From the NCBI GenBank assembly GCA_038135065.1, contig JAYPWI010000002.1, positions 62,001 through 126,000 on the forward strand: a stretch of DNA of 64,000 bases. The letters run 5' to 3'. Under the pieces are notes generated by a model. It had not been told where the DNA came from. It saw only the letters and a list, made by a program, of their open reading frames with translations, and made no database searches. A program made the position numbers and the translations under genes. Within the stretch, counting starts at the first letter, position 1, and every line of letters starts with the position of its first letter. Of this stretch, positions 8,136-16,219 are shown in pieces. This DNA comes from JAYPWI01 sp038135065 (GTDB taxonomy: Bacteria; Actinomycetota; Acidimicrobiia; Acidimicrobiales; Poriferisodalaceae).

Positions 8136-9190
8136 TGAGGGCGTTGCGGGGACGGTCCCCCTGGGTGTGGGTGGCCGGGGCGCTCCTCGTGTTCTGGCTG
8201 ATTTGGGCACCCATGACCAGCGACACCACGGATCTGCGTCGCTACAGCCAGGTGATTGTGTCGGTCCTGGCGGTCCTCGGCGTCAATCTTGCCACCGGGT
8301 ACGGGGGGATGATCAGCCTCGGCCATGGGGTATTCGTGGCGGTCGGTGCGTTCGCCACCGCGTATTTCGTGGATGACATGTCCATGCCCTGGGTGCTGGC
8401 CATCGTTCTTGGCACACTGGTCGCCGGTGTGTCGGGGACCATCGTCGGTCTGCCCGCCCTACGAATCCGGGGGATCCACCTGGCATTGGTGACCCTGGGT
8501 TTGGCCATCGTGTTCCAACCCCTGGCCAAACGCTTTCCGTCCCTCTCGGGCGGCGTATCGGGCCGGGCTGTCGAAGCACGGTTCGATGCCCCTTCGTGGT
8601 TCGGCGATACCCGCTACGCCGATGCGGTGTGGAGGTACATCTGGTGTCTGGTGGTCGTTGTGGTGGCGATCGCGATCACCTGGAATCTGGTCAACAGCCG
8701 AGCCGGGCGAGCCATCAGGGCCATGCGCGACAACGACACAGCAGCAGCCATCTACGGTGTCGATCTGGTCCGCACCCGGGTCGCGACGTTCATGGTGAGT
8801 GCCTCCCTGGCGGGACTGGGTGGGGCGATGCAGATCGTGCTCGTCCCGTTCACCTCCCAAGAGACCTACACCGTCCAAGAGTCTCTCGTCATCTACGCCA
8901 CTGCCGTCATCGGTGGCCTTGGCACGATCTGGGGGTCGGTGGTGGGGGTCGCCCTTCGCGAGATCGTGTCCTTCGTGGGCACGCAGCTCAGCGAGGTCGG
9001 CGGATTCGGCCCTGTGGGGCACGTGCTGGCGCTGCTCGATACTGATGCATTCGTGTTCGGGCTGGGATTGGTGGTGCTCACCTTCCTGTTCCCCCGGGGA
9101 CTGGTCGGGGGTCGACGTTCGGGCCCCCGAAACCGAGGTCGGCTGGCGGGTCTGGTCGCCAGGCGGTACCGGGATCGAACGACGGTCTGA
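8135..9190 (+). CDS. livM: Branched-chain amino acid ABC permease LivM (copy 2)
   Basis: A 351-residue LivM-type permease. The start at ATG 8135 overlaps the stop of the preceding livH, and an in-frame extension upstream would run antiparallel to sense inside livH. The features NLATGYGGMISLGHGVFVAVGA, IVGLPALRIRGIHLALVTLG and AMRDNDTAAAIYGV are typical. The C-terminus is an Arg-rich cytoplasmic tail without the extra helices of copy 1. It probably forms a heterodimer with livH copy 2. About 160 bp of non-coding sequence follows before the binding-protein gene. Confidence 0.86.
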   Translation: MRALRGRSPWVWVAGALLVFWLIWAPMTSDTTDLRRYSQVIVSVLAVLGVNLATGYGGMISLGHGVFVAVGAFATAYFVDDMSMPWVLAIVLGTLVAGVSGTIVGLPALRIRGIHLALVTLGLAIVFQPLAKRFPSLSGGVSGRAVEARFDAPSWFGDTRYADAVWRYIWCLVVVVVAIAITWNLVNSRAGRAIRAMRDNDTAAAIYGVDLVRTRVATFMVSASLAGLGGAMQIVLVPFTSQETYTVQESLVIYATAVIGGLGTIWGSVVGVALREIVSFVGTQLSEVGGFGPVGHVLALLDTDAFVFGLGLVVLTFLFPRGLVGGRRSGPRNRGRLAGLVARRYRDRTTV

Positions 9191-9352
9191 GTCGAGCCCC
9201 GAGCCGGGCAGATCGATCGTCACACAGTTGCTATACGAATGTTCGATTACCGAAACGCGTCCAGGGGGCACACCCGGTCGAGGTCGGATAACGTGCGGCT
9301 TGCCGAACCTAACGAGGGTTCAGCAACCTACGTTCCAAGAGGGAGGGACAAG

Positions 9353-10981
9353 ATGACTCAAAGCCGTTTGTGGCGTCTTCTTGCTCTGCTGTTTGCGTTC
9401 TCGTTGGTCGCAGCTGCCTGTGGCGGTGGTGACTCCGACGACACTTCGGCGGGCGAAGAAACAGAAGACACGGCCGCCCCCAGTGAAGGGGAGAGCGAGG
9501 AGGAAGAAGACGACAGCAGCATCGGGGGAGGCCTCGAGCAGGAGGACCTCGAGGGCGAGCAGACCACGACGACGGTGACCGAGGAAGAGGCCGCCATCGA
9601 CACCTCGACCATCGAGGGCGTGTTCGAGGCTGCCGCTGTCCGCCGTGCCGGCATCGTGGCAGAACTGACCGCAGCCATCGACAGTGGTGAGTACGGAGTT
9701 GGCGACGACGGAATCCTCCGTGGTCCGGCCGGCTTCGAGATCGACATGAACAACTGTCCCGATGACTGGAGCGACACCCATGGTCTGACTGACTCGGAGA
9801 TTCGCATCGGTCACACCACTGCTCAGTCGGGCAACCTTGCCGCGTACGGCAACATTGCTTTGGGCTGGGACAACTACAACCAGTGGATCAACGACAACGA
9901 AGGCGGTGTCGGCGGTCGTGACATCACCCTGATCACCAAGGACGACGGCTACGTCGCCGCGGTGACCATCGAGTTCGTCGACGAACTGATCGAAGCTGAG
10001 AACGTCTTCGCAATCCTCACCCTGGGCTCGCCCAACACGCTTGCCGTGTACGACAAGCTCAACGAAGAGTGCATCCCGCAGCCGTTCGTGATGACCGGCC
10101 ACCCCGCCTGGGGCGACCCGGTCAACCACCCATGGACCACCGGTCTGCAGATGTCGTACTCCACTGAGTCCATCCTGTGGGGTAACTGGATCAAGTCGAA
10201 CCTGGCCGACGACCTGCCTGTGAGCGTTGCCGGTCTGATCATGGACAACGACTTCGGTCTGGCCTACGAGAAGGGCTTCGAGGCCTACGCCGAGGCAAAC
10301 CCTGATGTGGTGTCGGAGTGGATCCCGGTTCGTCACGATCCGGCGGCCCCGACCCTCACCAACGAGGTCACCACCATTGCTGCCGCAGATCCGGATGTGT
10401 TCATCTCGATGACCGCTGGTAACCCCTGTCTGTTGGCCATCCAGGAAGTCGAGGCGGCTGGTCTGCTCGACAGCCTTCTGGCTGCGTTCACCCCGTCGGT
10501 CTGCAAGGGCATTGCTGCCTACATGGCGCCTGCTGGTGCTGCGGCCGATGACTGGTGGATCGTGGGCGGTGGCGCCAAGGACACCACCGACCCTGTCTAC
10601 ATCGACGAGCCGTTCATCGCCTTCATCAACGACAACCTGGCAGCCGCCGGTCTCGACCCCGCCATTTCCCTGTACGGGACGGGCTACCTCTACGGTTACC
10701 CGTACGGCGAGGCCCTGAAGGTGGCAAATGACCTGCCAGGTGGTTTGAGCCGGACCAACTTCATCCTTGCGGTGCGTGCGTTGAACATCAACCACCCGCT
10801 GCTGCTCGACGGCATCTCCTTCGGTGCCAATGGCGCGGCGGACGCGTACTTCATCGAGGGGTCGGACTTCAGCCAGTTCGATGCTGATGCCCAGTCGTGG
10901 AGCATCGTCGGCGACATCGTCGATGTGAACGGCGGCTCGCCGAACTGCGCATGGGACAAGGACAACGGCGGCTGCGCCTGA
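9353..10981 (+). CDS. ABC transporter substrate-binding lipoprotein (copy 1)
   Basis: A 542-residue exported solute-binding protein of the LivK/type I periplasmic-binding family. A signal peptide ends in LVAAAC with C23 as the lipidation site. It is followed by an acidic, Glu/Asp/Thr-rich linker of about 80 residues and then the two-lobed binding domain (IRIGHTTAQSGNLAAYGNIA, LGSPNTLAVYD, VTTIAAADPDVFISM). It is longer than E. coli LivK (about 370) because of the linker and an inserted N-terminal helical segment. ATG 9353 follows GGGAGGGACAAG. A paralogue follows at 11225, and a strong terminator lies between them. Confidence 0.88.
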   Translation: MTQSRLWRLLALLFAFSLVAAACGGGDSDDTSAGEETEDTAAPSEGESEEEEDDSSIGGGLEQEDLEGEQTTTTVTEEEAAIDTSTIEGVFEAAAVRRAGIVAELTAAIDSGEYGVGDDGILRGPAGFEIDMNNCPDDWSDTHGLTDSEIRIGHTTAQSGNLAAYGNIALGWDNYNQWINDNEGGVGGRDITLITKDDGYVAAVTIEFVDELIEAENVFAILTLGSPNTLAVYDKLNEECIPQPFVMTGHPAWGDPVNHPWTTGLQMSYSTESILWGNWIKSNLADDLPVSVAGLIMDNDFGLAYEKGFEAYAEANPDVVSEWIPVRHDPAAPTLTNEVTTIAAADPDVFISMTAGNPCLLAIQEVEAAGLLDSLLAAFTPSVCKGIAAYMAPAGAAADDWWIVGGGAKDTTDPVYIDEPFIAFINDNLAAAGLDPAISLYGTGYLYGYPYGEALKVANDLPGGLSRTNFILAVRALNINHPLLLDGISFGANGAADAYFIEGSDFSQFDADAQSWSIVGDIVDVNGGSPNCAWDKDNGGCA

Positions 10982-11044
10982 TCCGAGTCCTAGCCCCCTG
11001 AGGGCTACGACGTCGCATACCGGCACTGTCGGTTGAGACCCACT

Positions 11045-11074
11045 GAAACCCCGGGGCTTCGGCCCCGGGGTTTC
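11045..11074 (+). terminator. Terminator after binding-protein copy 1
   Basis: A perfect 13-bp stem (11045-11057 with 11062-11074) closed by a TTCG tetraloop. The stem ends in TTTC on the 3' side. This exceptionally stable hairpin separates the two binding-protein genes, so copy 2 must have its own promoter or depend on read-through. Confidence 0.85.
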
Positions 11075-11224
11075 TGCGTCGGCCGACTGAATGAACGATC
11101 GGTGACGTTTCGGTGTTGTGACAGGCCGCATTTCGATGATCACGGGAAGCGACGGCAGACGTAGCATTCACGCCGCGGGGTATGTCCGTGTCCCGCGCAA
11201 TATCAACAACCCGTGGAGGGAACC

Positions 11225-12843
11225 ATGACCAAGCGCCGACTGTGGCGTTTGCTTGCCATGCTGTTCGCGTTCTCACTCGTGGCCGCAGCCTGCGGTGGCG
11301 GTGACAGCGACAGCACTGATGCAGGCGAGGCATCCGACGAAACCGCTGCCCCAGCTGAGGGCGACGGCGAGAGCGACGACGATTCGATCGGCGGCGGTCT
11401 CACCCAGGATGCCCTGGACAGCGAGCAGACCACGACGACCGAGTCGGAAGAGATCGCTGCCATCGACACCTCGACCATCGAGGGCGTGTTCGAGGCAGCA
11501 GCGATTCGCCGCGCCGAGATCGTGGCCGAGCTCACTGCGGGCATCGAGGCCGGCGACTACGGCGTCGGCGACGACAACGTCCTGCGTGGCCCCTCGGGCT
11601 TCGAGATCGACCTGTCGACCTGCCCCGACGACTGGAGCAACACCGGAGGCATCACCGATTCCGAGATCCGGTACGGTCACACCACGGCCCTGTCGGGCAA
11701 CCTCGCGGCCTACGGCAACATCGCCGTGGGCATGGAGACCTACTTCGAGTGGGTCAACGACAACGAAGGCGGTATCGACGGTCGTTCTCTGGTCCTGATC
11801 GTGAAGGACGACGGCTATGTCGCTGCTCAGACGATCGAGTTCGTGGACGAGCTGATCGAGTCCGAGAACGTGTTCGCCATCGTGACCCTTGGTTCGCCGA
11901 ACACCCTGGCGGTGTACGACAAGATCAACGAGGAGTGCATCCCGCAGCCGTTCGTGATGACGGGTCACCCGGCCTGGGGTGACCCGGTGAACCATCCGTG
12001 GACCACCGGTCTGCAGATGTCGTACTCCACCGAGGCCGTCCTGTGGGGCGCCTGGATCAAGGACAACCTGGCAGACGAGCTGCCCGTGAAGGTGGCCGGT
12101 CTGGTGATGGACAACGACTTCGGTCTGGCCTACGANNNNNNNNNNACGCCGAGGCGAACCCCGACGTGGTGTCGGAGTTCCTCCCGGTTCGTCACGACCC
12201 GGCTGCGCCGACGCTGACCAACGAGGTCACCACCGTGGCCGCGTCCGACCCGGACGTGTTCATCTCGATGACCGCCGGCAATCCGTGCCTGCTGGCCATC
12301 CAGGAAGTCGAGGCGGCTGGTCTGCTCGACACCCTGAGCGCGGCCTTCACCCCGTCGGTCTGCAAGGGCATCGAGGCGTACATGACTCCGGCCGGTGACG
12401 CTGCCGACGACTGGTGGATCGTCGGGGGTGGGCTCAAGGACACGTCTGATCCCGCTTACGCGGACGAGCCCTACATCGCGTTCCTGAACCAGGAGCTCGA
12501 GGCTGCGGGCCTGGATCCGTCCATCTCGCTGCTCGGCGCGGGCTTCGGCCAGTACGGCTACCCGAACATCGAGGCCCTGCGCGTTGCCGCAGACCTGCCA
12601 GGTGGTCTGAACCGGACCAACTTCATCCTGGCCGTGCGCTCGCTGAACATCTACCACCCGCAGTATCTCGATGGGATCTCCTTCGCCGCCAACGGCGCCG
12701 AGGACTCCTACTTCGTCGAGGGCTCGGACTTCAGCCAGTTCGATGCCGACGCCCAGTCGTGGAACATCATCGGCGACATCGTCGACGTGAACGGCGGCTC
12801 GCCGAACTGCGCATGGGACAAGGACAACGGCGGCTGCGGTTGA
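11225..12843 (+). CDS. ABC transporter substrate-binding lipoprotein (copy 2), contains assembly gap
   Basis: A close paralogue of the 9353 gene with the same layout: signal peptide ending LVAAAC (C23), acidic linker and two-lobed binding domain. ATG 11225 follows GGAGGGAACC. The frame seems broken at 12136-12145, where ten N were placed. Alignment with copy 1 predicts 17 missing bases there, and 17 restores the frame exactly, giving a 541-residue protein. I therefore regard the gene as intact, not a pseudogene. Differences from copy 1 cluster in the linker and parts of the lobes, which could mean altered ligand preference. Confidence 0.85.
12136..12145. other. Assembly gap (10 N placeholder)
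   Basis: Ten N between TACGA and ACGCC inside binding-protein copy 2. The homologous stretch of copy 1 has 17 bases between the same flanks, so the placeholder length is not the true gap size. Near-identical sequence in the two paralogues probably caused the break. Confidence 0.95.
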
Positions 12844-12902
12844 TCCTTCGCCGAGGCTGATGCCTCGAGCCGGTGAACCTTCGGGTTCGACCAGCTGATC
12901 AC

Positions 12903-12932
12903 AGGGCCCCGGGGTTGAACCCCGGGGCCTTT
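12903..12932 (+). terminator. Terminator after binding-protein copy 2
   Basis: A GC-rich stem of at least 10 bp (12905-12914 with 12920-12929), loop TTGAA, followed by TTT. It ends the transporter cluster 60 bp after the stop codon and just before the DUF3179 gene. Confidence 0.8.
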
Positions 12933-12948
12933 GTGGTTGTCTAGAGGG

Positions 12949-14484
12949 ATGGAGTTCGGCTCGTTGTCCAGATCCGCGTCGCAGAAAGCGCGCAACGTCC
13001 TGTGGATCGCCACGGTCCTCGGCGCCGTTGTTGCCGTGAGCGGTTGTCGCGGCAGCTCGACAGGGTCCGACACGGTGACGCCGCCAACCACGAATCTGGC
13101 AGCGGTCACCACCGTGCCGGCGACCGTGCCGCCAGCCACCACCCCGGAGTTCATCCCCGACACGCCCTCGGGAACGCCCTTCCTGGATCTCAACCTGGTC
13201 GAGAAGATCGATGTCTTCCTCGAGGCCCCGAACAGCGTGTTCGCTTCGAACATTGCGGCCGAGATGGGCCTGTCGGGCGATCAGCGGTGGTCGGCCTGGT
13301 TGCTCGACCTCATGCGCTTGGGCGGGAGCACGGAAACCCAGATGAGTACTGCCCGGGCCTTGCAGGATCTCACCGGGATCCCAGCCACCGGGGATCCCGT
13401 CGTCGATTTCGTCGAGTACGGCACCTGGCGCCGTACGGCCGAGGTTGCTCCGGGTCCCGGGTATGAACGGTGGAAGACCGAGCTCTACGCCTTGGTGGAC
13501 GAGGACTACCGCATCTTGCTCGGTGGGGTCGACGATGACGAGGTGTTGAGCAGGATCCTGTGGGGCGGCGTTCGGCGTGGCGGGATTCCCGAGTTGAACG
13601 ATGCTCCGCGACTCACTTCGGACGAGGCGTCGTTCATGACCGACGACGAACTGGTGCTCGGCGTAGTGGTCAACGGGCAACCCGTGGCCTATCCGCTGCG
13701 GTTCATGGCCCGACACGAGCTGGCCAACGACCACATCGACGGCGTTCCGGTATCACTGGTGTACTGCACCCTGTGTCGGAGTGGCATCTTGTTCGACCGC
13801 CGCGTCGAGGGAGAAGTCCTCGACTTTCAGACATCGGGGTTGCTCATCGATTCAAACAAGTTGATGGTCGATCGCCAGACCGACACCCTGTGGCACCACC
13901 TGACCGGAACTGGGATTTCGGGGCCTCTCAAGGGCGTCGTTCTCGATCGTTTCCCCGTGGCCACGACCACCTGGCGCGACTGGCTGGCCGACCACCCCAC
14001 CACCGAGGTGGTGGACACACCCGAGCCGACATACTTCCCCGAGACACCGGAACGGGCGCCAATCGCCTATGACTACACACCGGGCTCTGCGTACGCCCTC
14101 TACTACGAGAACGACAGTGTCTGGTTCCCCATCCTCGAGGAGCCAGACACCTTTGCTCGCAAGGAGGTTGTCGTCACCGTCGAACGGGGGGGAGCAGCCC
14201 TGGCCCTGGGACTGGATGCTCTGAGGGATTCGTCCCCTTTCGGCTATCACCTGGCGGGCGAGGTTCTGGTGATCGTTCCCCACGACGGCGGTGCCCGGGT
14301 CTATCTGCACCCTGATAGTTCAGTGCGCCACCTGGAGCGATTGGACATCGGCGCGGGCTCGGCAGGCAACGAGACGCTGACCCTCCCCGATGGCCGATCA
14401 GCTACGAGGTTGGTGTCGGGGCAGGCGTTCTGGTTCGCCTGGTGGGGAATCCATCCCGACACCGAGACCTGGCCAGCTTCCTGA
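12949..14484 (+). CDS. DUF3179 domain lipoprotein
   Basis: A 511-residue exported protein. ATG 12949 follows AGAGGG. An N-terminal hydrophobic helix ends in AVSGC (C33), a lipobox, followed by a Thr/Pro-rich linker. The central to C-terminal part matches DUF3179 (PF11376), with VNGQPVAYPLR, the cysteine pair in YCTLCRSG, and FQTSGLL with SNKLMVDRQTDTLWHHLTG. The family is of unknown function; the conserved Cys pair hints at redox or metal chemistry outside the membrane. It stands alone between the liv terminator and tRNA-Glu. Confidence 0.82.
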   Translation: MEFGSLSRSASQKARNVLWIATVLGAVVAVSGCRGSSTGSDTVTPPTTNLAAVTTVPATVPPATTPEFIPDTPSGTPFLDLNLVEKIDVFLEAPNSVFASNIAAEMGLSGDQRWSAWLLDLMRLGGSTETQMSTARALQDLTGIPATGDPVVDFVEYGTWRRTAEVAPGPGYERWKTELYALVDEDYRILLGGVDDDEVLSRILWGGVRRGGIPELNDAPRLTSDEASFMTDDELVLGVVVNGQPVAYPLRFMARHELANDHIDGVPVSLVYCTLCRSGILFDRRVEGEVLDFQTSGLLIDSNKLMVDRQTDTLWHHLTGTGISGPLKGVVLDRFPVATTTWRDWLADHPTTEVVDTPEPTYFPETPERAPIAYDYTPGSAYALYYENDSVWFPILEEPDTFARKEVVVTVERGGAALALGLDALRDSSPFGYHLAGEVLVIVPHDGGARVYLHPDSSVRHLERLDIGAGSAGNETLTLPDGRSATRLVSGQAFWFAWWGIHPDTETWPAS

Positions 14485-14506
14485 TTGGGTTCCGACGCCG
14501 ATCATC

Positions 14507-14536
14507 TTTGGGCAGAAGTGCCGCAGTGGCTATGCT
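14507..14536 (+). promoter_or_regulatory. Possible promoter of tRNA-Glu
   Basis: TTTGGG (14507-14512), an 18-nt spacer and TATGCT (14531-14536) would start transcription near 14543, 26 nt before the tRNA. The -35 is weak; the -10 is acceptable. Confidence 0.4.
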
Positions 14537-14568
14537 GACCCTTCGCTCGGCGAGCGTTCGTCGGGTAG

Positions 14569-14644
14569 GCCCCCATCGTCTAGTGGCCTAGGACACCACC
14601 CTCTCAAGGTGGCGGCACGGGTTCGAATCCCGTTGGGGGTGCCA
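14569..14644 (+). tRNA. tRNA-Glu (anticodon CTC)
   Basis: The acceptor GCCCCCA (14569-14575) pairs with TGGGGGT (14634-14640), with a G-U first pair. The anticodon stem is CCACC/GGTGG with anticodon CTC at 14603-14605, the T loop is TTCGAAT, the discriminator is G14641, and CCA is encoded at 14642-14644. It reads GAG codons. Together with tRNA-Gln at 2975 it flanks the liv cluster and the DUF3179 gene. Confidence 0.96.
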
Positions 14645-14707
14645 ATCGGCGTGACGTCATGTCGTGCCGCACGGTGGGACGGCTCTCCACGACCTGCGAA
14701 GGTGGCG

Positions 14708-16213
14708 ATGACGACTCCCTGGCACCGGCATCTCCCAGCGGATCTGGGTCCCTCCGACGCCGACCTGTCGGCCGGCGGGACACTGCCCCAGGTCTGGGTC
14801 CAACAGTGGCGGGATCGTCCGGAACGGGCGGTGCTGCATGATCCCACCGAGGGGTGGATCGAGGGGAGGACCCTCCTCGAACGTTCGACCCTGATCGCAG
14901 GACGTCTCGCTCGAAGCGGGGTTGTGTCGGGAGACCGGGTCATGCTCAGCGCCTCGAGTTCGGTTGACTTGGTGGTGGCTCATACGGCGCTGCTGCGGAT
15001 GGGGGCTGTAGTGGTGCCGACGAACGGGGCCTACCAGCGAGACGAGGTCGCCCACGTCATTCGTGATGCTCGCCCCACGGCAGCGATCGTCGAAGATCCA
15101 GCATGGGAGGATTGGGTCCGAGACGTCGGGCCTGATGTGGTAGTGACTGGCCCCTCGGTCGATCTACCTGACGGATCGGCTCCCTCACTGGACCAGTGCC
15201 AGGCCGGAGCTCCCGCCCTCATCGGGTATACGTCGGGCACGACCGGGCGTCCCAAGGGCGCCGTGCTGTCGCACGGGAACCTCTTGGCCTCGGTGCGAGC
15301 ACTCGAACTTGCCTGGCGCTGGAGTGACGAGGACATCCTGATTCTTGCGCTGCCGTTGTTTCATATGCACGGATTGGGGGTCGGGCTCCATGGCACCCTG
15401 ACGGTCGGAGCCCGAGCTGTCCTCGTTCCCAGCTTTTCCGTCGATGCAGTCCTCGATGCAGCTCGAGATCACCGCGCCACCCTGTTCTTCGGGGTACCGA
15501 CGATGTACAACCGCCTCGTCGAGTCCCCGAGAGCACCAGAACTGGCACGCTTACGGTTGTGTGTGAGCGGATCTGCCGCTCTGCCGGCCGATCTGCATCG
15601 CAGGTTCGAAGCTGCGTCGGGTCAACGAGTGCTCGAGCGGTACGGGATGACAGAGACCGCCATGCTCGTCTCGAACCCCTACGACGCGGAGCGACGAGCG
15701 GGAACCGTCGGGTTTCCTCTGCCCGGTGTCGAGGTTCGCCTGCATGGCGACCCGGCGGAGATTCAGGTTCGTGGTCCCAACGTGTTCGCCGGCTACTGGG
15801 AGCGACCCGACGCGAACGAGGAAAGCTTCGTGGATAGTTGGTTCCGCACTGGGGACCTGGGAGCCATCGACCCAGACGGCTACATCTCGATCGTCGGTCG
15901 AGCCAAGGAACTCATCATTTCCGGAGGCTTCAATGTGTATCCACGCGAGGTGGAGGAGGTGGTCGCCGCGCACCCGGCCGTCGCCGAGTGTGCCGTCGTG
16001 GGTGAGAACGACCCGGAATGGGGTGAGTCTGTGGTCGCCTATGTCGTCGCATCGGAGGCGGTCTCCGACGACGACATGAAAGCGTTCGTGGGGGACAGGC
16101 TCGCTGCGTTCAAGCGTCCACGGCGGACCTACTGCGTCCCGGAACTTCCCAGGAATGCTCTTGGAAAGGTTCAAAAGCACCGGCTGTCGGGCGGGACCGT
16201 GCTGGAGGACTGA
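14708..16213 (+). CDS. AMP-dependent acyl-CoA synthetase, malonyl-CoA synthetase (MatB)-like
   Basis: A 501-residue ANL-superfamily enzyme that would activate a carboxylic acid to an acyl-AMP and then the CoA thioester. The P-loop is YTSGTTGRPKG, A5 is YGMTET, A7 is FRTGDLG, the hinge is GRAKELIISGGFN, and the catalytic Lys is in NALGKVQK. The context NPYDAERRAGTVGFPLPGVEV after YGMTET resembles MatB, which makes malonyl-CoA from malonate, but other short or medium acids are possible. ATG 14708 follows GAAGGTGG. Longer forms would read through tRNA-Glu and were rejected. It converges on glpD with 6 bp between stops. Confidence 0.85.
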   Translation: MTTPWHRHLPADLGPSDADLSAGGTLPQVWVQQWRDRPERAVLHDPTEGWIEGRTLLERSTLIAGRLARSGVVSGDRVMLSASSSVDLVVAHTALLRMGAVVVPTNGAYQRDEVAHVIRDARPTAAIVEDPAWEDWVRDVGPDVVVTGPSVDLPDGSAPSLDQCQAGAPALIGYTSGTTGRPKGAVLSHGNLLASVRALELAWRWSDEDILILALPLFHMHGLGVGLHGTLTVGARAVLVPSFSVDAVLDAARDHRATLFFGVPTMYNRLVESPRAPELARLRLCVSGSAALPADLHRRFEAASGQRVLERYGMTETAMLVSNPYDAERRAGTVGFPLPGVEVRLHGDPAEIQVRGPNVFAGYWERPDANEESFVDSWFRTGDLGAIDPDGYISIVGRAKELIISGGFNVYPREVEEVVAAHPAVAECAVVGENDPEWGESVVAYVVASEAVSDDDMKAFVGDRLAAFKRPRRTYCVPELPRNALGKVQKHRLSGGTVLED

Positions 16214-16219
16214 CGCGAG

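Noticed and set aside
9236..9245. CGAATGTTCG resembling a LexA box upstream of binding-protein copy 1
   Set aside because: The half sites are two bases too close compared with CGAAC-N4-GTTCG, and no promoter hexamers frame it as at imuA' and dnaE2.
9320..11167. Long open frame on the minus strand opposite binding-protein copy 1, and similar long antisense frames elsewhere
   Set aside because: GC-rich codon bias leaves antisense frames open. They lack family motifs, ribosome sites and signals, while the sense strand encodes clear proteins.
11225..12843. Binding-protein copy 2 as a frameshifted pseudogene
   Set aside because: The apparent frameshift comes only from the ten-N placeholder; the paralogue predicts 17 bases, which restores the frame.
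14390..14707. N-terminal extension of the acyl-CoA synthetase frame
   Set aside because: It would translate through the tRNA-Glu gene; ATG 14708 has its own ribosome site.
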